A stretch of DNA of 64,000 bases. Origin: Boesenbergia rotunda. Its lineage: Eukaryota; Streptophyta; Magnoliopsida; Zingiberales; Zingiberaceae. Location: assembly GCA_024364735.1 (NCBI GenBank), contig JAGFNQ010000189.1:186001-250000 (forward strand), given 5' to 3'. Below are positions 22,801 to 34,988 of this stretch, piece after piece; positions within the stretch are counted from its first letter, which is position 1; every line of letters begins with the position of its first letter. The notes beneath the pieces were generated by a model. It saw nothing but the letters and a program-made list of their open reading frames with translations, did not search any database and was not told the DNA's origin. The translations under genes and the position numbers were made by a program.

Positions 22801-23858
22801 AGGGGTTCAAAACAAAACATGCATTTCATTTATATATTCATTTCTGAGTTGTTAAAGTATGTAAGAGACTTTTTCGCCTTCAACGAAAGAGATATTGTTA
22901 GTCGAGCTTCGTTGTCTTGGATTAACAATCTCACAGGAAGCAAACCAAGTAAATCCCTAAGCCTTTTTTTTATGTTGTTATTATTTTGTTTGATAAACTA
23001 ATCTACTTATCATTACCAAGAAAAGTGCTAACATTATTGTAAGGTTATTCATCCCCTCTAGCTGGCCTACCCGGACTTACATAATATGTAGCAATGGATG
23101 AATATGTAACACAATTATTATGGACGATGCATATGTTAAAAGACTTTAATTTGAAATATAAAAATATAAAAAAAATCTTTATTTATAACATAAGCTCAAT
23201 TAACTTAATCAAAAAGTATTAACTTTGGACAAATTAACGTATAAATTCTTCTTAATGTATGATTGACTTAAAAATATTGGAATTGTGGATCGTTTATTAT
23301 GAGCATTTTCCATTTATTATGAAGAACGATAATTTTTTTTTATAAAACTACTCTAAGATTAATTGATTTAAATGAATATCTCATGCCAACTTAAAAGAAA
23401 TTGAACAAAAATTTATTATCTCCTTGGGCTAATAATAAAATTATCGTGTTATATTGGAGGAAAAATAATAGTTGAACAAAAATAATTTTTTCCTAGAATT
23501 ATTATTTTATATAATATCATATAAAATTCATATTATTGAAGTATGCCATCTGGAAGTTGAAGATGCATTAATCCATAAATTTTATGGAAACCTCTATTGA
23601 AATCCATTTGTTACGACTTTGTCATTGTTTGTTATTAGCCGATACCAATTTTGCCATCTATTTTCCTCTTCCTCCGTGAAAAAAGGCTTGAACGAGTCAA
23701 TGCTTCTTCCTTCTTCTCTGTTATAAATCCAATTGCCAGAGGAAGAGGAAGAGGATTAAGTGGAAGAGGGGAGGAGGCAAGACCTCTTTTTCCACCCCCA
23801 TTCTATTTTCTGTTCTTACTCCTCCTCTTTCATATTTCTCAAATTCAACACGATCAAA
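22801..23858. other. Intergenic region and SNAP33 5' leader
   Basis: AT-rich DNA without a recognisable gene. The last ~200 bp (23640-23858) is C/T- and purine-rich, as expected for the 5' untranslated leader of the following gene. Confidence 0.5.
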
Positions 23859-24901
23859 ATGCCCGTCTCTAAAGTTTCAAACAAAGGCCGCGCTGCCGAT
23901 CCTTTGATTCCGATTCTGATACTGAACTTTATAAACCTCCTTCCAAGGATGCAAGAAATAAGTACAAGAACAATTTCGCCGACACGGGCGGGTTCGAGAA
24001 CCAATCCGTGCAGGAACTCGAGAATTATGCGGCTTACAAGGCCGAAGAAACAACAAGCAAAGTCAACGATTGTCTCAAGATCGCGGAGATCATAAAGGAA
24101 GATGCATCCAACACGCTCACCATGCTGCATCAACAAGGAGACCAGATCAACCGAACGCACGAAATGTGTGTCACCATCGATAAGGATCTTAGTCGAGTAT
24201 CCTCTCTTTCCATCCGACCTCCTTCTCATTGCCGTCGATCATCATACGCTTCTATTTCCCGCCTTGAGACTGTTTGAATGATTGCTTTGTAGGGCGAGTC
24301 ACTGCTAGGGAGTCTTGGGGGCTTTTTCTCGATGCCATGGAAGCCAAAAAAGACCAAAGAAATCAAGGGCCCTGCAGTCACAGCAGGTACTACTTCAGCA
24401 CTCGACTTTGAATTCTTTCATTCGATCTTTTGATCTTAAGTTGGCAGTTCCATGCTCAGATAATTCATCGAAGGCGACCAAGGAACAACGAGACAAGTTA
24501 GGCTTGGGACAATCAAAACCACGACAGTATGCTGAACCCACAACGGCAATGGACAAAGTCCAGGTTTGTGGTTTGACTGAGCTAGGCTCTCCAACCACGG
24601 AATGCTGTTGGATTAATACGTTCGTCTTTGTTGTAGATTGAAAAGTCTAAACAAGACGATGGGCTTGATGATTTAAGCGACGTCCTGGGGCAGCTGAAGG
24701 GCATGGCTGTCGACATGGGTTCTGAGATCGAAAGGTTTCTTCTTCTTCTTCTTCTTCTTCTTCTGTTCTTCCTGTTTGCTAATGGAGTGTGCATGCCACA
24801 GACAAAACAAGGCTTTGGATGGGTTGCAGGATGATGTGGATGAGCTCAATTCTCGAGTGAAAGGAGCTAATCAACGTGCTCGAAAGATATTAGGGAAATA
24901 G
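23859..24901 (+). CDS. SNAP33: SNAP33-type Qbc-SNARE (one-base frame break in exon 1)
   Basis: SNAP25 homologue that supplies two SNARE helices to plasma-membrane fusion complexes with syntaxin (SYP1) and VAMP72, for example at the cell plate and in defence secretion. Exons 23859-24196, 24293-24386, 24460-24563, 24637-24734 and 24802-24901; 244 residues once corrected. The Qb motif spans GFENQSVQELENYAAYKAEE to THEMCVTIDKDLSR. Exon 2 has GESLLGSLGGFFSMPWKPKK, and the Qc motif runs VDMGSEIERQNKALDGLQDD to ANQRARKILGK. There is no transmembrane segment, as in the family. Exon 1 is 338 nt where 339 is needed: the start frame (MPVSKVSNKGRAADP) leaves the FDSDSDTELYKPPSKDA frame at 23899-23905 (cctttgat), consistent with one missing T. 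It could be a sequencing error or a real lesion; all other phases fit. Confidence 0.87.
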
Positions 24902-25662
24902 GTTTCGAATGTTAGCCTACCTATTCAAACAAATTCATTTCTTTATTATTATTATTTTTCTTCGGAAAATTTCTGTATTATCTTGAAAGCCTCTTTTGTT
25001 TGGTATGTGATAACACCTCGTTTTGCATCACTGTAATGCTTTTCCTTGTGCGATTTATTTTTGCAGTTTAATGTTTCAAATGCTGTTTCGATATCGATTG
25101 ACAATGCAGACTCGAATCCTGAGCGATGCAAATTTTAACCTGTGCAAATCTACAGAAAAAGAATAATAGTGTGAAAAACTGGATGAATTGAAGTGTTTAT
25201 GAATGAAAATTTGTGTCTTATAGGTAATTAAGCAGCGCAGGAGCTCCCCCTTCCCTAAACTCGACCTCGCCGGGGGCCTGACTTAGACGACGCGGCCGGA
25301 GGGGTGGCGGTGGGAGAGTTCGAGAAACGCCTGGATGGGACGGGGAGCGGAGTTTGGTGGATCAGGGGAATCAGAAGCGTTGTGTTTAGATTTAGGTTTA
25401 GGCAAACCGGGCTCGCCGGAGACGTCGGCGTAGGCGTCGGCGTCGGCGCCGGAGAGAAATGGCAGGAGGAAAGTAAGTCTGTTCTGGGCCCTGTGTTTTT
25501 ATTGAAGGCCCAATAAGTTTTCGAGCCCAATAAGCGACGTGACGGTAATAACGCATTCGTTCTCCGAATCTTTTCGAGTCGCCATTTTTCATCGACCCTT
25601 CCTGCCTTTTTCCTCTCCGCCCTAATCATTCTCAGGAGCTTGCAAGTGCGAAGATTGGATCG
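24902..25662. other. Intergenic region between SNAP33 and MBF1
   Basis: 24902-25220 is 3' flank of SNAP33. 25240-25520 is GC-rich, with open frames on both strands and a (GTCGGC)n-like run at 25420-25455. No family resemblance was found in either strand, so no gene is called. 25520-25662 is the presumed MBF1 leader. Confidence 0.45.
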
Positions 25663-28000
25663 ATGGCCGGGACTGGACCGATCACCCAGGATTGGGAGCC
25701 CGTCGTGATTCGCAAGAAGGCTCCCACCGCCGCGGCAAAGAAAGACGAGAAGGCCGTCAACGCCGCCCGTCGAAGCGGGGCTGAGATCGAGACCATCAAG
25801 AAGTGTATGCTTCCCTTCGCGGGAGCGAGATCCATCTGACCTTACTAATTGGCTTTTCTGAGTTTTGGTAATTTTTTTGGACGTTATTTTGCAGCTAATG
25901 CTGGTACGAACAAAGCTGCTTCTAGCGGTACGTCCCTGAACACGAGGAAACTTGACGATGAAACAGAGAATCTTTCTCGTGAGTTTTATCTTTTATCTTC
26001 GGAAGTGGCTTGTTTTTATTCTGGTATTAATGTCCCTGAACACTCATTTCGCTTTTCAAACTTTCCATTGCCATTTAGCATCTTTACTAGCTTTGTCAAG
26101 CAATCCAAGTCCTGAATGAGCAGAGATATTGCTCTTCTCTGTCAAAGGATCTTGCGAAACATAGCTGGCCACAGCATATAAGCATGAATGAATCTAATGT
26201 TCAAGATCATTTTCTGGATTATGGAAGAGAAATCTTCAAGTTCTTTGTTCTGTGCAATAGAATCTCAACTGGCCATCTTGACTTCCACCCCTTAATTTCA
26301 GGAGTCGTGCATATTTTCATTGATAACTATAATTGAAGCATATATCCAACACTAGTAACTTACGTTGAGTGGTTAAGTTAATTTGCAATTTATTATTTTC
26401 ACTTTTGAACGTGATCAAGTGTTTATCTTTTCTTAATAAACGTATTAGCTAGTATAAGATCAACCAATATAATTTTTCATTCATTTTTTGTTTCAAACTC
26501 ATAATTGAGATGTACTCTCTCATATTTCTCATTTTTCATTTGACATGCTCATTTAGATCGCCTATGTTAAAATCATTTCATTTAGCGGAATGCTTTGTAA
26601 TACTTCATCTAAGTCGTCCAAAAACTTTGATTTGGTATATTCATCTAATCCTACTTGAGGTGCATATATGCTAATTACGTTTATAGTTTCTTTCATCACT
26701 ATTATCTTCAAAGCTATAATTTTATTCCCTTTCTAACTACTACTACAACTTCATCCTTTAACGAACTATCTATAAGACTCACTCTATTTCTTGTTTTACT
26801 CTGTGTACCATAACTTAAATTCGAGTTCTCCGTCATATTTGTCTTCTCGCTTATCCCATTTGTCTCTTGTACACACAAGATGTTAATTCTTCTCCTAATC
26901 ATTGTGTCTACTACCTCCATTGCTTTACTAGTGAGGGTTCCTATGTTTCATGCGTTAAATCTTAAATTATTAATTTGCTTATAATATTTGTTTTTATCCA
27001 ACGTATGGTGTGAGAACTCTTGCCTATTTAATACTACATTCAAGTTCTCACGAAGATGTAACGGTCTTTGCCATACGATACAGTCGGGCCCTATAACGCG
27101 AACACTTGCATATTTAACATCATACCTGAGTTCTAGAAATTTAACGGTCCTTGCTAAGACATTATAGTCGAACCTTATAACACGTTCTTCCCAGGGAACA
27201 ACCTAGCATTAGCACAATAATTTAGTGGATTCATTCATTGAATATTTGATATAGTTTAATGTGAGCTGGTAATTTAAACAACCCTTCTTTTTTATCCGGG
27301 ATTGAGATCGACCATGGCTAAGTTGCTGACAAGATTTGGGTAAATGTATATTGCTTGTTTACTTAGGTTCTCTTATGACCTTTACTGTGTTTCTTTTCCT
27401 TATTCTATTAATTCATTCAGTTCACCCAAGTAAACAACCCATTATAGATGTAAGATGTCCTACTGCACAACGTTTCAGCCTGTATCTGTGAAATCTACAT
27501 CGTCGTGCTCGACAATATTTTTGTTTCTAAAAAAACGAAAGTAAATATGAGCAATAGTGACATTCCAGAAATCTTGTCTCAAGTCAGTAGTAAGTCGGTG
27601 TTTCATGTGGAGATTTGTTAACGATTCCTCATTCATTTTGTTACACTATTGAATTCTACTATTCTTGTCACGTCCCAATTCCGGCTCCTGACCTTTTTTC
27701 CCTATTCAACAAGATGATCGTGTGTCGCCTGAACTGAAGAAGAACATCATGCAAGCTCGTCTGGCCAAGAAGATGACCCAGGCTCAACTTGCACAGGTAT
27801 GCGCCTCCATTTCTACAAAGGCAGAAACATCGGTTTAACGTTTCTATCATATCTCACTGAGTCATCCCTATTCGCGTCAGCTAATCAACGAGAAGCCTCA
27901 AATTATCCAAGACTATGAGTCCGGAAAGGCTATTCCAAACCAACAGATCGTTACCAAACTGGAAAGGGCGCTCGGGGCAAAACTCCGAGGTAAAAAATAA
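25663..28000 (+). CDS. MBF1: Multiprotein bridging factor 1 (MBF1a/b type)
   Basis: Transcriptional coactivator that bridges bZIP-type activators and TBP. Four exons (25663-25804, 25895-25978, 27714-27796, 27881-28000) give 429 nt, 142 residues, the usual length for plant group I MBF1. The N-terminal MBF1 domain reads MAGTGPITQDWEPVVIRKKA. The Xre-type helix-turn-helix includes ELKKNIMQARLAKKMTQAQL, then INEKPQIIQDYESGKAIPNQ and KLERALGAKLRGKK at the C-terminus. All introns are GT-AG and all junctions in phase. The 1.7-kb second intron contains a LINE fragment. Group I assignment (not the heat-inducible MBF1c) rests on the AGTNKAASSGTSLNTRKLDD segment. Confidence 0.95.
26490..27200 (-). mobile_element. 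RTE-type LINE 5' part (endonuclease) in an MBF1 intron
   Basis: The minus strand carries a decayed leader and the endonuclease start: FNA-stop-NIGTLTSKAMEVVDT, MIRRRINILCVQETNG, then, after stops, NVISIYAPQVGLDEYTKSK, FLDDLDEVLQSIPLNEMIL and GDLNEHV. This is the apurinic endonuclease domain of plant RTE LINEs. No RT domain or (TTG)n tail follows, so it is a 3'-truncated fragment, opposite in orientation to the host gene. Confidence 0.75.
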
Positions 28001-28137
28001 CGGATGAGCATCATCCAACCTGTGATCAGAAGTCTACGAGGAGGGTGTTTAATAAGCTTCTATATGATCTCGTTTGTCAAATGCATGTTGACTGTCTAAC
28101 TGTATTAGCATTTGGTACCGTTGCCTGTGAGTGTTAT

Positions 28138-30005
28138 TGTGACGACCCGACTTCTCTACCCTATACTTAAGCTGGATCGTCGCTCTTTACTACCTTTACC
28201 TTTACTCACTTCACCTTAACCTTTGACTTCACCTTAGACCTTGGCCTTAGGTTACCACTACTTGACTTCAAGAACTGAAAATCATTTCCAAAGATCTACA
28301 ATTCATATACTTTCAAGACATACAAAGACATAACTCTATTTCTATACTCTATGCTAGTTTTATAAACATCCTAGCAACTCAAAACAAATCTAATGACTTG
28401 AAATTAGAATCTTTGCGGAATTTAACAAGACTACCAAACCATATGAAATCATGCTAAAGATTGTATCAACCTTTGACTCCATGCGGAAATAAACACAATG
28501 TTTATATTTTACTGATCAAAATATTAACTCCAAGTTTCTAAACTTCAGAATCAAAATATTAAATATCTAAGCTTTAACCCAACAGATCTCTTTCACGGTT
28601 CCACCGCCACTGAGCATCAATGCAAGTCCTGGTCACCTCCATAACTTATGCTTTTTCTTTACCTTTATCTGCAATAGGAGGAAATGCAACTAATAAGCAA
28701 ATTGCTTAGTAAGTAAATCCTAAACTCACAAATCCATGCTATCAATAATAAACATGTTCAGTTCAAAGAATGCTTACTTCCAAAATACATACACATGGGA
28801 AAACTTTCATATTCTTATCATGCTCAATCATGTTAAAAACATTACTTGCATAAAACATTTGCAAACTTAACATGCTCATACATTAAAACACTAACCTCCT
28901 TACTCTTACTCCTTATCATGCTTGCAAAGTATCAATGTGAACTTATTGAAATAAAGATATGTACTCAAAGCTAAAACACTTGTAAATACTTATATACTTG
29001 AAAATAATATTCAACTTTCTTTAGGCCTTGACATTGTACCATGGTATCAATGTACCAATTGCGCGCTTCTCTAATAGGTTGTGGGGTAGCTAGCCCCCAC
29101 ACCCTATTAGAGCTTCTTTCGAACTTTCGGTGGGTCTTCCATTTGCCCGGTAGATGTCACTTTCTGAAAATAAAATATTTCTTACTTACAGTACTTATAC
29201 TTATCAACTATCTTACTTTTGCATAAATTTTGCACTTAAAACCCTTTACCTTTCTTAATTGGGACTTTCATCGAGCACCTTGCGTGTCCTTAATCCCAAC
29301 CTCATTTTTGGGACTTTTCAAAAATTAAATCTTATCATGCTTAGCTTACATACACCAAATCTAGACCAATTAAATTTCTATCATGAGAAAACATGCATCT
29401 TTAAGAACTTAAAACACACGATAACCATAATCTTAAAGCATGCATCAAAAAAATATGGTTCTACAACAAGAACTTACATACGAAAACTACTCATATTGCA
29501 GGTGAGTGATTTACTTACCCTTATCTTGAAGAAAACTCACTAAATCGAGATATAAACCTAGCGTAGAACTCCTCTCTTCTTTCTTGTGAGAAACCTCCAC
29601 CCTTTGGCCCTAGGGAGAAACCTAGATTCTCTCTACTCAAGGGGAAAGAGAAGAAGAAGAAGAACTCCTTGGCTTCCTCTGTTTTCGCAGCCCCTCCCTC
29701 GCCCTCTTCTCGCACTCAGCCGCCAACAAGTCCTAATCCCCCTTACGTGACTTAAGCGGAGTTAATATATCTCTTAATGAAAAGACTTAACTACCCTATA
29801 ACATTATTTCTCTCCATCTTTTTCTCTTCTTGATACCCCTGGCCTTCCGGTTAGCCGAGCCCGCTAAAGGCCTTGGCCATCCGCGTTGTCGCGAGGTCGA
29901 ACCTCTCCGCGACCATTAATTAATTTTTTTCTAATTTTATTCCGAAAAATGTTAGAAAAATTTTTAAAAATTCATAATAATATCAGAAAATTATTGGGTA
30001 TTACA
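28138..30005. mobile_element. Solo LTR (about 1.87 kb) with 5-bp target-site duplication
   Basis: Starts TGTGACGACCCG and ends GGGTATTACA, imperfect inverted termini typical of plant Ty3/gypsy (Tekay-like) LTRs. Flanked by GTTAT at 28133-28137 and again at 30006-30010. No gag or pol domain, no internal polypurine tract or primer-binding site. It sits about 140 bp after the MBF1 stop codon, so it may affect that gene's 3' end. Confidence 0.8.
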
Positions 30006-30524
30006 GTTATGGCGACCCAAGTTTCAAATGCGATGGTCAATTATTATAACTGTTAGTATTTTCTTCTGGCCTTCATTTTCCTCTTTTATTTGGCTTTGAT
30101 GCTCTTTTGGAGTTTATAGATCGTTCTCGTCTGCTTTGAAGTTGTGCATATGATAACTCCGTTACATCTTGAGAATAAATAAGCATTTGACACGGTTGAT
30201 CGCCGCGTGATAGTCTTATGAATAAATAATATGTAAATGATTTTTTTCTTCTTTATTTTTATTTTATTTGGTGAGAAAATAATAAAAGATAATAATGCTT
30301 ATTATTGAATCGGATTCTATATGTTTTGTATTCATATTTATCGAATATCGAATATTTATTCTCATACTCATTAAAATAGACATTTATTCTCATATTTATT
30401 GAAAACATTAAATGTTTTTATACTAATAAATTTATTTATACATACATTAGGATTAATTTTATATTAAATATATATATCAAAAATGACATGTTAAATTAAA
30501 AATTTCAAAGAAAATTTTAAAAAA

Positions 30525-30690
30525 TTACATGACATTCTACATGCAATGATTCTCGAGGGGTTTATCATACTTTTCAGAGTATAATTTGATTCGGGACGGC
30601 GGTCGGAGGTTGTCGATGGTGTCCGGGTGACAATCAAACGTGTGCATGTAAATATCGTATATTTTCATTGAGTGTTTTCATTTAGCGTAT
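30525..30690 (-). mobile_element. Degenerate MITE of the GAGAGTGAAAAT family, copy D
   Basis: In reverse orientation it reads ACATGCACACGTTTGATTGT, GGACACCATCGACAACC and CCCGAATCAAATTATACTC, matching the cores of copies A, B and C. The terminal arms are eroded (CACTCAATGAAAATATACG). Confidence 0.6.
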
Positions 30691-30799
30691 AATAGCTCTA
30701 TATATAAAAATTTTTAAAAATAAATTAAATATTTATATAATTTATTTTTTTCACATCAACAAAAATAATAGATGAATTTAAGAAAAAAATATTTTTTTA

Positions 30800-30825
30800 A
30801 TATATATATATATATATATATATTT
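30800..30825. repeat. (TA)n microsatellite
   Basis: About eleven TA units in AT-rich DNA upstream of the bS20c gene. Confidence 0.9.
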
Positions 30826-31054
30826 ATATTATTTAATAAGATATTTAGTTCGGAAAAATTATCATTTTTGACAAACACGATCATTAGTTCATTTGCGGAT
30901 TCGGGTTTAAAGCAGCGGCGTCCATTGGCCATGATTTCCAGATTGGACGGTTGCGATTGATTGTGTTCTTGTGCCTCTTTATCCACATTAAATGCTGCAA
31001 TTTGTAGATAGCAAGGGGACGTTTGGCAGGGAAGCAAAGCAAAGAACGAACGCC

Positions 31055-33008
31055 ATGGCCGCGGTGGCTGCTGCTTCTTCGTGCCTTATTCTTCCTTACA
31101 AGCTCCAACCCTGCCCTTCCTCCTTCCTAATCACCAACAGAAGCGCCAGCACGTCTATCCGCCGTTCCAAGTGCCCCCTCGCCTTCGCCTCTACTCTCTC
31201 CCTCGCCGCTTTCCCTCCCGGTAATTTTTCCCCCCTTCGCCTTGCTACTCCGAATCTCTGCTATTTCTTTGTTCGAGTGAGATTGACGGTTTTTAGGGTT
31301 TCGGTGATCGTCCCCAAGGCCTTCTGAGCGCGGTGGAGAAACGCAGGGCGCCTCCGCCGGGAAGGCCCACTGTTGTCTGCGAGGCGGTGCCTAAGAAATA
31401 TGACTCTGCGACCAAGAGGGCTCGTCAGGGCGAGAAGCGCCGGATCTACAACAAGGCCCGAAAATCCGAGATCCGGACTCGAATGAAAAAGGTCCAATTT
31501 TTTCCCCTTTTTGTTTGACGGAATCTGGATCTTTTCTGAGCTCTATCTTCTGCTTTACTTGAATTGTGTTGTTTACTTTATGTGCTGTTTTCAATGAAAT
31601 CCTACATTGAATGAAGGATAGTACTACTGTGACTATTCATTTTCTCGACGTATTTAGCTTGTTACTACACTCGCTCGCAGTATTTTTGTTTTTCTTGGAT
31701 TAATTCATTTTGATGGTTGCGCTCTGTTAGCTTGTTCATAGAATGTTTCGTGTTTAACGACCTGTATACTTCCTCGGAAAGGTTTCTTGAGGCAAATTTC
31801 ACTACTTGCAGTTAATAGTTTTTCACATTGCAGCAAAATGAACTCATCAACACCGGCTGTCTTTTCCATTTCTTACTCAAATCTCGGACATATCTGAATG
31901 CTAATTCATTAGAGAAAACTATGGAAGCGGTTGGATTGCTTGCCTTGCCCTTTCTCATAATAATCACTAATCCAGATTCAAAGACATAGGAAACCCTACT
32001 TTATGAATTATAACGGCATTAACTGGTTAGAGCATCTGTTGATGATCTCTGGTGACAAGTTAGCCATTAATATCTTAGCGGCACATAAAATTTGTGGGGA
32101 TAATTTTATGCCAATGTGCAGGACAATTGTTCAGCTGATTGTCTAAAATATGTAATATAACTAGTGGGGTTGGGAAAATGTTTGCCTGTTGAAACATTAA
32201 TTTACCATTTTTGAGTCGGGGCAGGTCAATTCATTGTATATTAGTATAATTTGCAGTACAAAACTTTTGAAACCATCAAAGTTGTGTGATGTATTTTAAC
32301 TTTCAAGAATTAATTATCTCAAAGATTAGATACTTAACCAAAAAAATGTTCTGAATGTATGCATTGGCTTAGTAAAGCAACACTATGCCAAACAAACAAA
32401 TGTTACATAGTGAATCTGTTGCCATCTTGTAAGTACTGCTCAAAATTTTCTGTATGTCCCGTGAAAAACCTTAATTTGATCTTCACTAAGGATACATGCT
32501 TGTTAAATGTGGTTTGGGCACCTTGTGTCTGGACTTCACCTAGGAGCAACACCACCATCGAATCAGTCGGTGCCGTCTCATGTAATTGACTAATAGAGAA
32601 GGTATTTGGCATCGTTTACAGATGCAGTTTGATTATTCCGCGCTGTAACTTTTAGCTTTAGATTGTAAATTGTAAATCATTCCGTGTTCTTTTGTATGTA
32701 GTGGCTCTCTCATGTAAAGTGTCATTACATACAGTGAGGAGAAACAATTCTAACTTAAAAAAATTGATTTCTTTCTTTTTTAGGTGCTGGAATCCCTCGA
32801 TCAGCTGAGGAAGAAAAGTGATGCACAATCCGAGGAGCTAGTCCCAATTGAAAAACTCGTCGCAGAGGCCTTTTCCGTGATCGACAAAGCTGTTAAGGTA
32901 GGCACTTTACATAGAAATACTGGGAATCGTCGCAAGTCTAGGCTTTCAAGGCGGAAGAAAGCAGTGGAAATTCATCATGGCTGGTATGTTCCAGCTGCAG
33001 CTAGCTAA
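31055..33008 (+). CDS. RPS20: Plastid 30S ribosomal protein bS20c
   Basis: Nuclear-encoded S20 protein of the plastid small subunit, binding 16S rRNA. Exons 31055-31220, 31319-31491 and 32784-33008 give 564 nt, 187 residues, all junctions in phase. The N-terminus (MAAVAAASSCLILPYKLQPC, then Ser/Arg-rich) is a typical chloroplast transit peptide. The mature part begins about AVPKKYDSATKRARQGEKRR, and continues IYNKARKSEIRTRMKKVLES, EKLVAEAFSVIDKAVK, GTLHRNTGNRRKSRLSRRKK, the conserved bS20 signature. The start is the first ATG of the transcript-like region and the only one giving a transit peptide. The 1.3-kb second intron has no recognised insert. Confidence 0.93.
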
Positions 33009-33389
33009 TGTTTTGGAGTTTGGAGTATGAACGTTAATTTTCTTAAAAGGTCAATCTTTTGTTGTAGTTGTTTTCTTTGTGAAGAATGTTTGGAGTTGGC
33101 TTAAGCTTTACTATGCCGTGTACAACTAAACAGGAACAACTGGAAGAAGAGATTAATCCTAATCCTGAGCTCTCATAACCACATTAAAAATTTAATTCCA
33201 GATAAAGAATTCTGTTTCCTTTATCATTGAACAAAGAACCTTTATTCATACTGAGCTCTCATAACAACTTTGCATGAGCTTTCATTGATACTGCCAAACC
33301 ATCTCCATGGCTATCAGTGATCTCTTTCTGCTGTCACTAAGTATAATACAGTTAATTTCATTCTGGAACAATTTAAAAGCAAACCAATT
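33009..33389. other. bS20c 3' flank
   Basis: No gene seen; probably 3' untranslated region plus spacer before the foldback element. Confidence 0.5.
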
Positions 33390-34540
33390 TTTTTTAGAAA
33401 ATTACATTCCAGTACGTGTAGTTTGGAGAAAATATATTTCGATCATCATTGTTTTAGAAAAAGTTAAAATTTATAACAACTATGGTCCTTATAGTTTGGA
33501 GAAAGTATATTCCAATCCTCATATTTTTAGAAAATTACATCGCGGTTCTTATACTTTCAGAAAATTAAATTGCAGTCCTCATATTTTCAGAAAACTCAAT
33601 CGTAGTTTCTATGCTTGAATGACGTTATTGTAAACTTACGATTTGAAAATTATATTGCGATTCCGACATAGCGCCATAATAGATAGTTTACGATTTTGAA
33701 ACATCTCTTGTAATTGTCGTAGAAAGGTGACTATTTTGGTGTCAAAATTTTAAAAAAATTCAGGTTGGTTGTATTATTGTTGCAACATTCATGGGTGGTT
33801 GAAGTGGGTTGTCGCAAATACAGTAGACGACGATAATTGTTATGCAAATTGTAAGAGGAAATGGAGAATTGAGCATGGTTATTTATCAAAGAACATGAAA
33901 ACAGAAAGGAATGAGGAATACAACTCCCCACTAAAAAATTCAATTTTGTTAAACTAGTAGTAACATGATATTTCTTATTCCTCTCTGTTTTTACGTTCTT
34001 TGATAAATAACCATGCTCAGTCCTCCGTTTCCTCTTACCATTTGCGTAGTAATTATCGTCGTCTACTATCTGCGACAACCCACTTCAACCACCCATGAGT
34101 GTTGCAACAATAATACAACCTACCTAAATTATTTTTTAAAATTTTGATACCAAAATAATTGCCTTTCTACCTCAAATACAGGAGATATTTTTGAATCGTA
34201 AGTTATCTGTTGTGGTGCTATGTAAGGATCGCGATGTAGTTTTTAAATTGCAAGTTTACAATAACGTTATTCAAGCATAGGGATCACGATTGAGTTTTCT
34301 GAAAGTATGAGAACCACGATTTAATTTTCTGAAAGTATAAGGATCGGAATGTAGTTTTCTGAAAGTATAAGAACCGCGATGTAGTTATTTGAAAGTATGA
34401 GGATGAGGATGTATTTTCTCCAAACTATAAGGACCGAGTTGTTATAAATTTTAACTTTTAGGGATCGCGATGTAATTTTCTGAAATTATGAAGATCGGGA
34501 TGTATAAACTGTTGGGTACCGGAATGTATTTTTTTTTAAA
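33390..34540. mobile_element. Large foldback element (about 1.15 kb, ~550-bp arms)
   Basis: The left arm (33390-33925) and right arm (33965-34540) are near reverse complements over almost their whole length, with a spacer of about 40 bp. Matching landmarks: ATTACATTCC/GGAATGTATT at the tips, GGTCCTTATAGTTTGGAG/CTCCAAACTATAAGGACC, GTTGCAACATTCATGGGTGG/CCACCCATGAGTGTTGCAAC, and GAGCATGGTTATTTATCAAAG/its complement near the centre. The outer part of each arm also contains degenerate tandem units like TTTCAGAAAATTAAATTGC. No transposase. Foldback or MITE-type element; no clear target-site duplication was seen. Confidence 0.85.
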
Positions 34541-34988
34541 AATTATCTTTTCTTAATGGTAAACGTATACTACTGAGAATTATGTTGGGCAAGGATACAT
34601 TATAACGATTTTCTTTAGCATATTATTTTTAAATACATTTTCCCCTAAAACTCATATTTTGCTAATAATATTTAGAAATTAACATCTGAAGACAAATTCA
34701 CCGTTCAAACTGTATTAAATTGACCCAATTTGTAAATTTTGAATAGTGTTTGCTTGATTTATATATTCATTTAATTTGGTTAAGGTTTATTAAAGTATGT
34801 GATATCTTCGTATTTTAAACGAAAATTTATCCATGTTTTATTGCATTGAAGATTTAATAATTTTGATTTTATCATAAGATAAAATTAGATTGGTAATTGA
34901 AGTGGATGAGGTTCTACTAAATTCATTAGTTAAATCAAATAGATCCACTTTAACCTATGAGACATATTTGATTCATTAGAAATGATTT
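34541..34988. other. AT-rich spacer
   Basis: No gene or recognised repeat. Confidence 0.5.

Noticed and set aside
33731..34078. Related peptides from the two strands of the foldback (VDDDNYYANGKRKRR-like)
   Set aside because: Identical because the DNA is palindromic; no start context or family.
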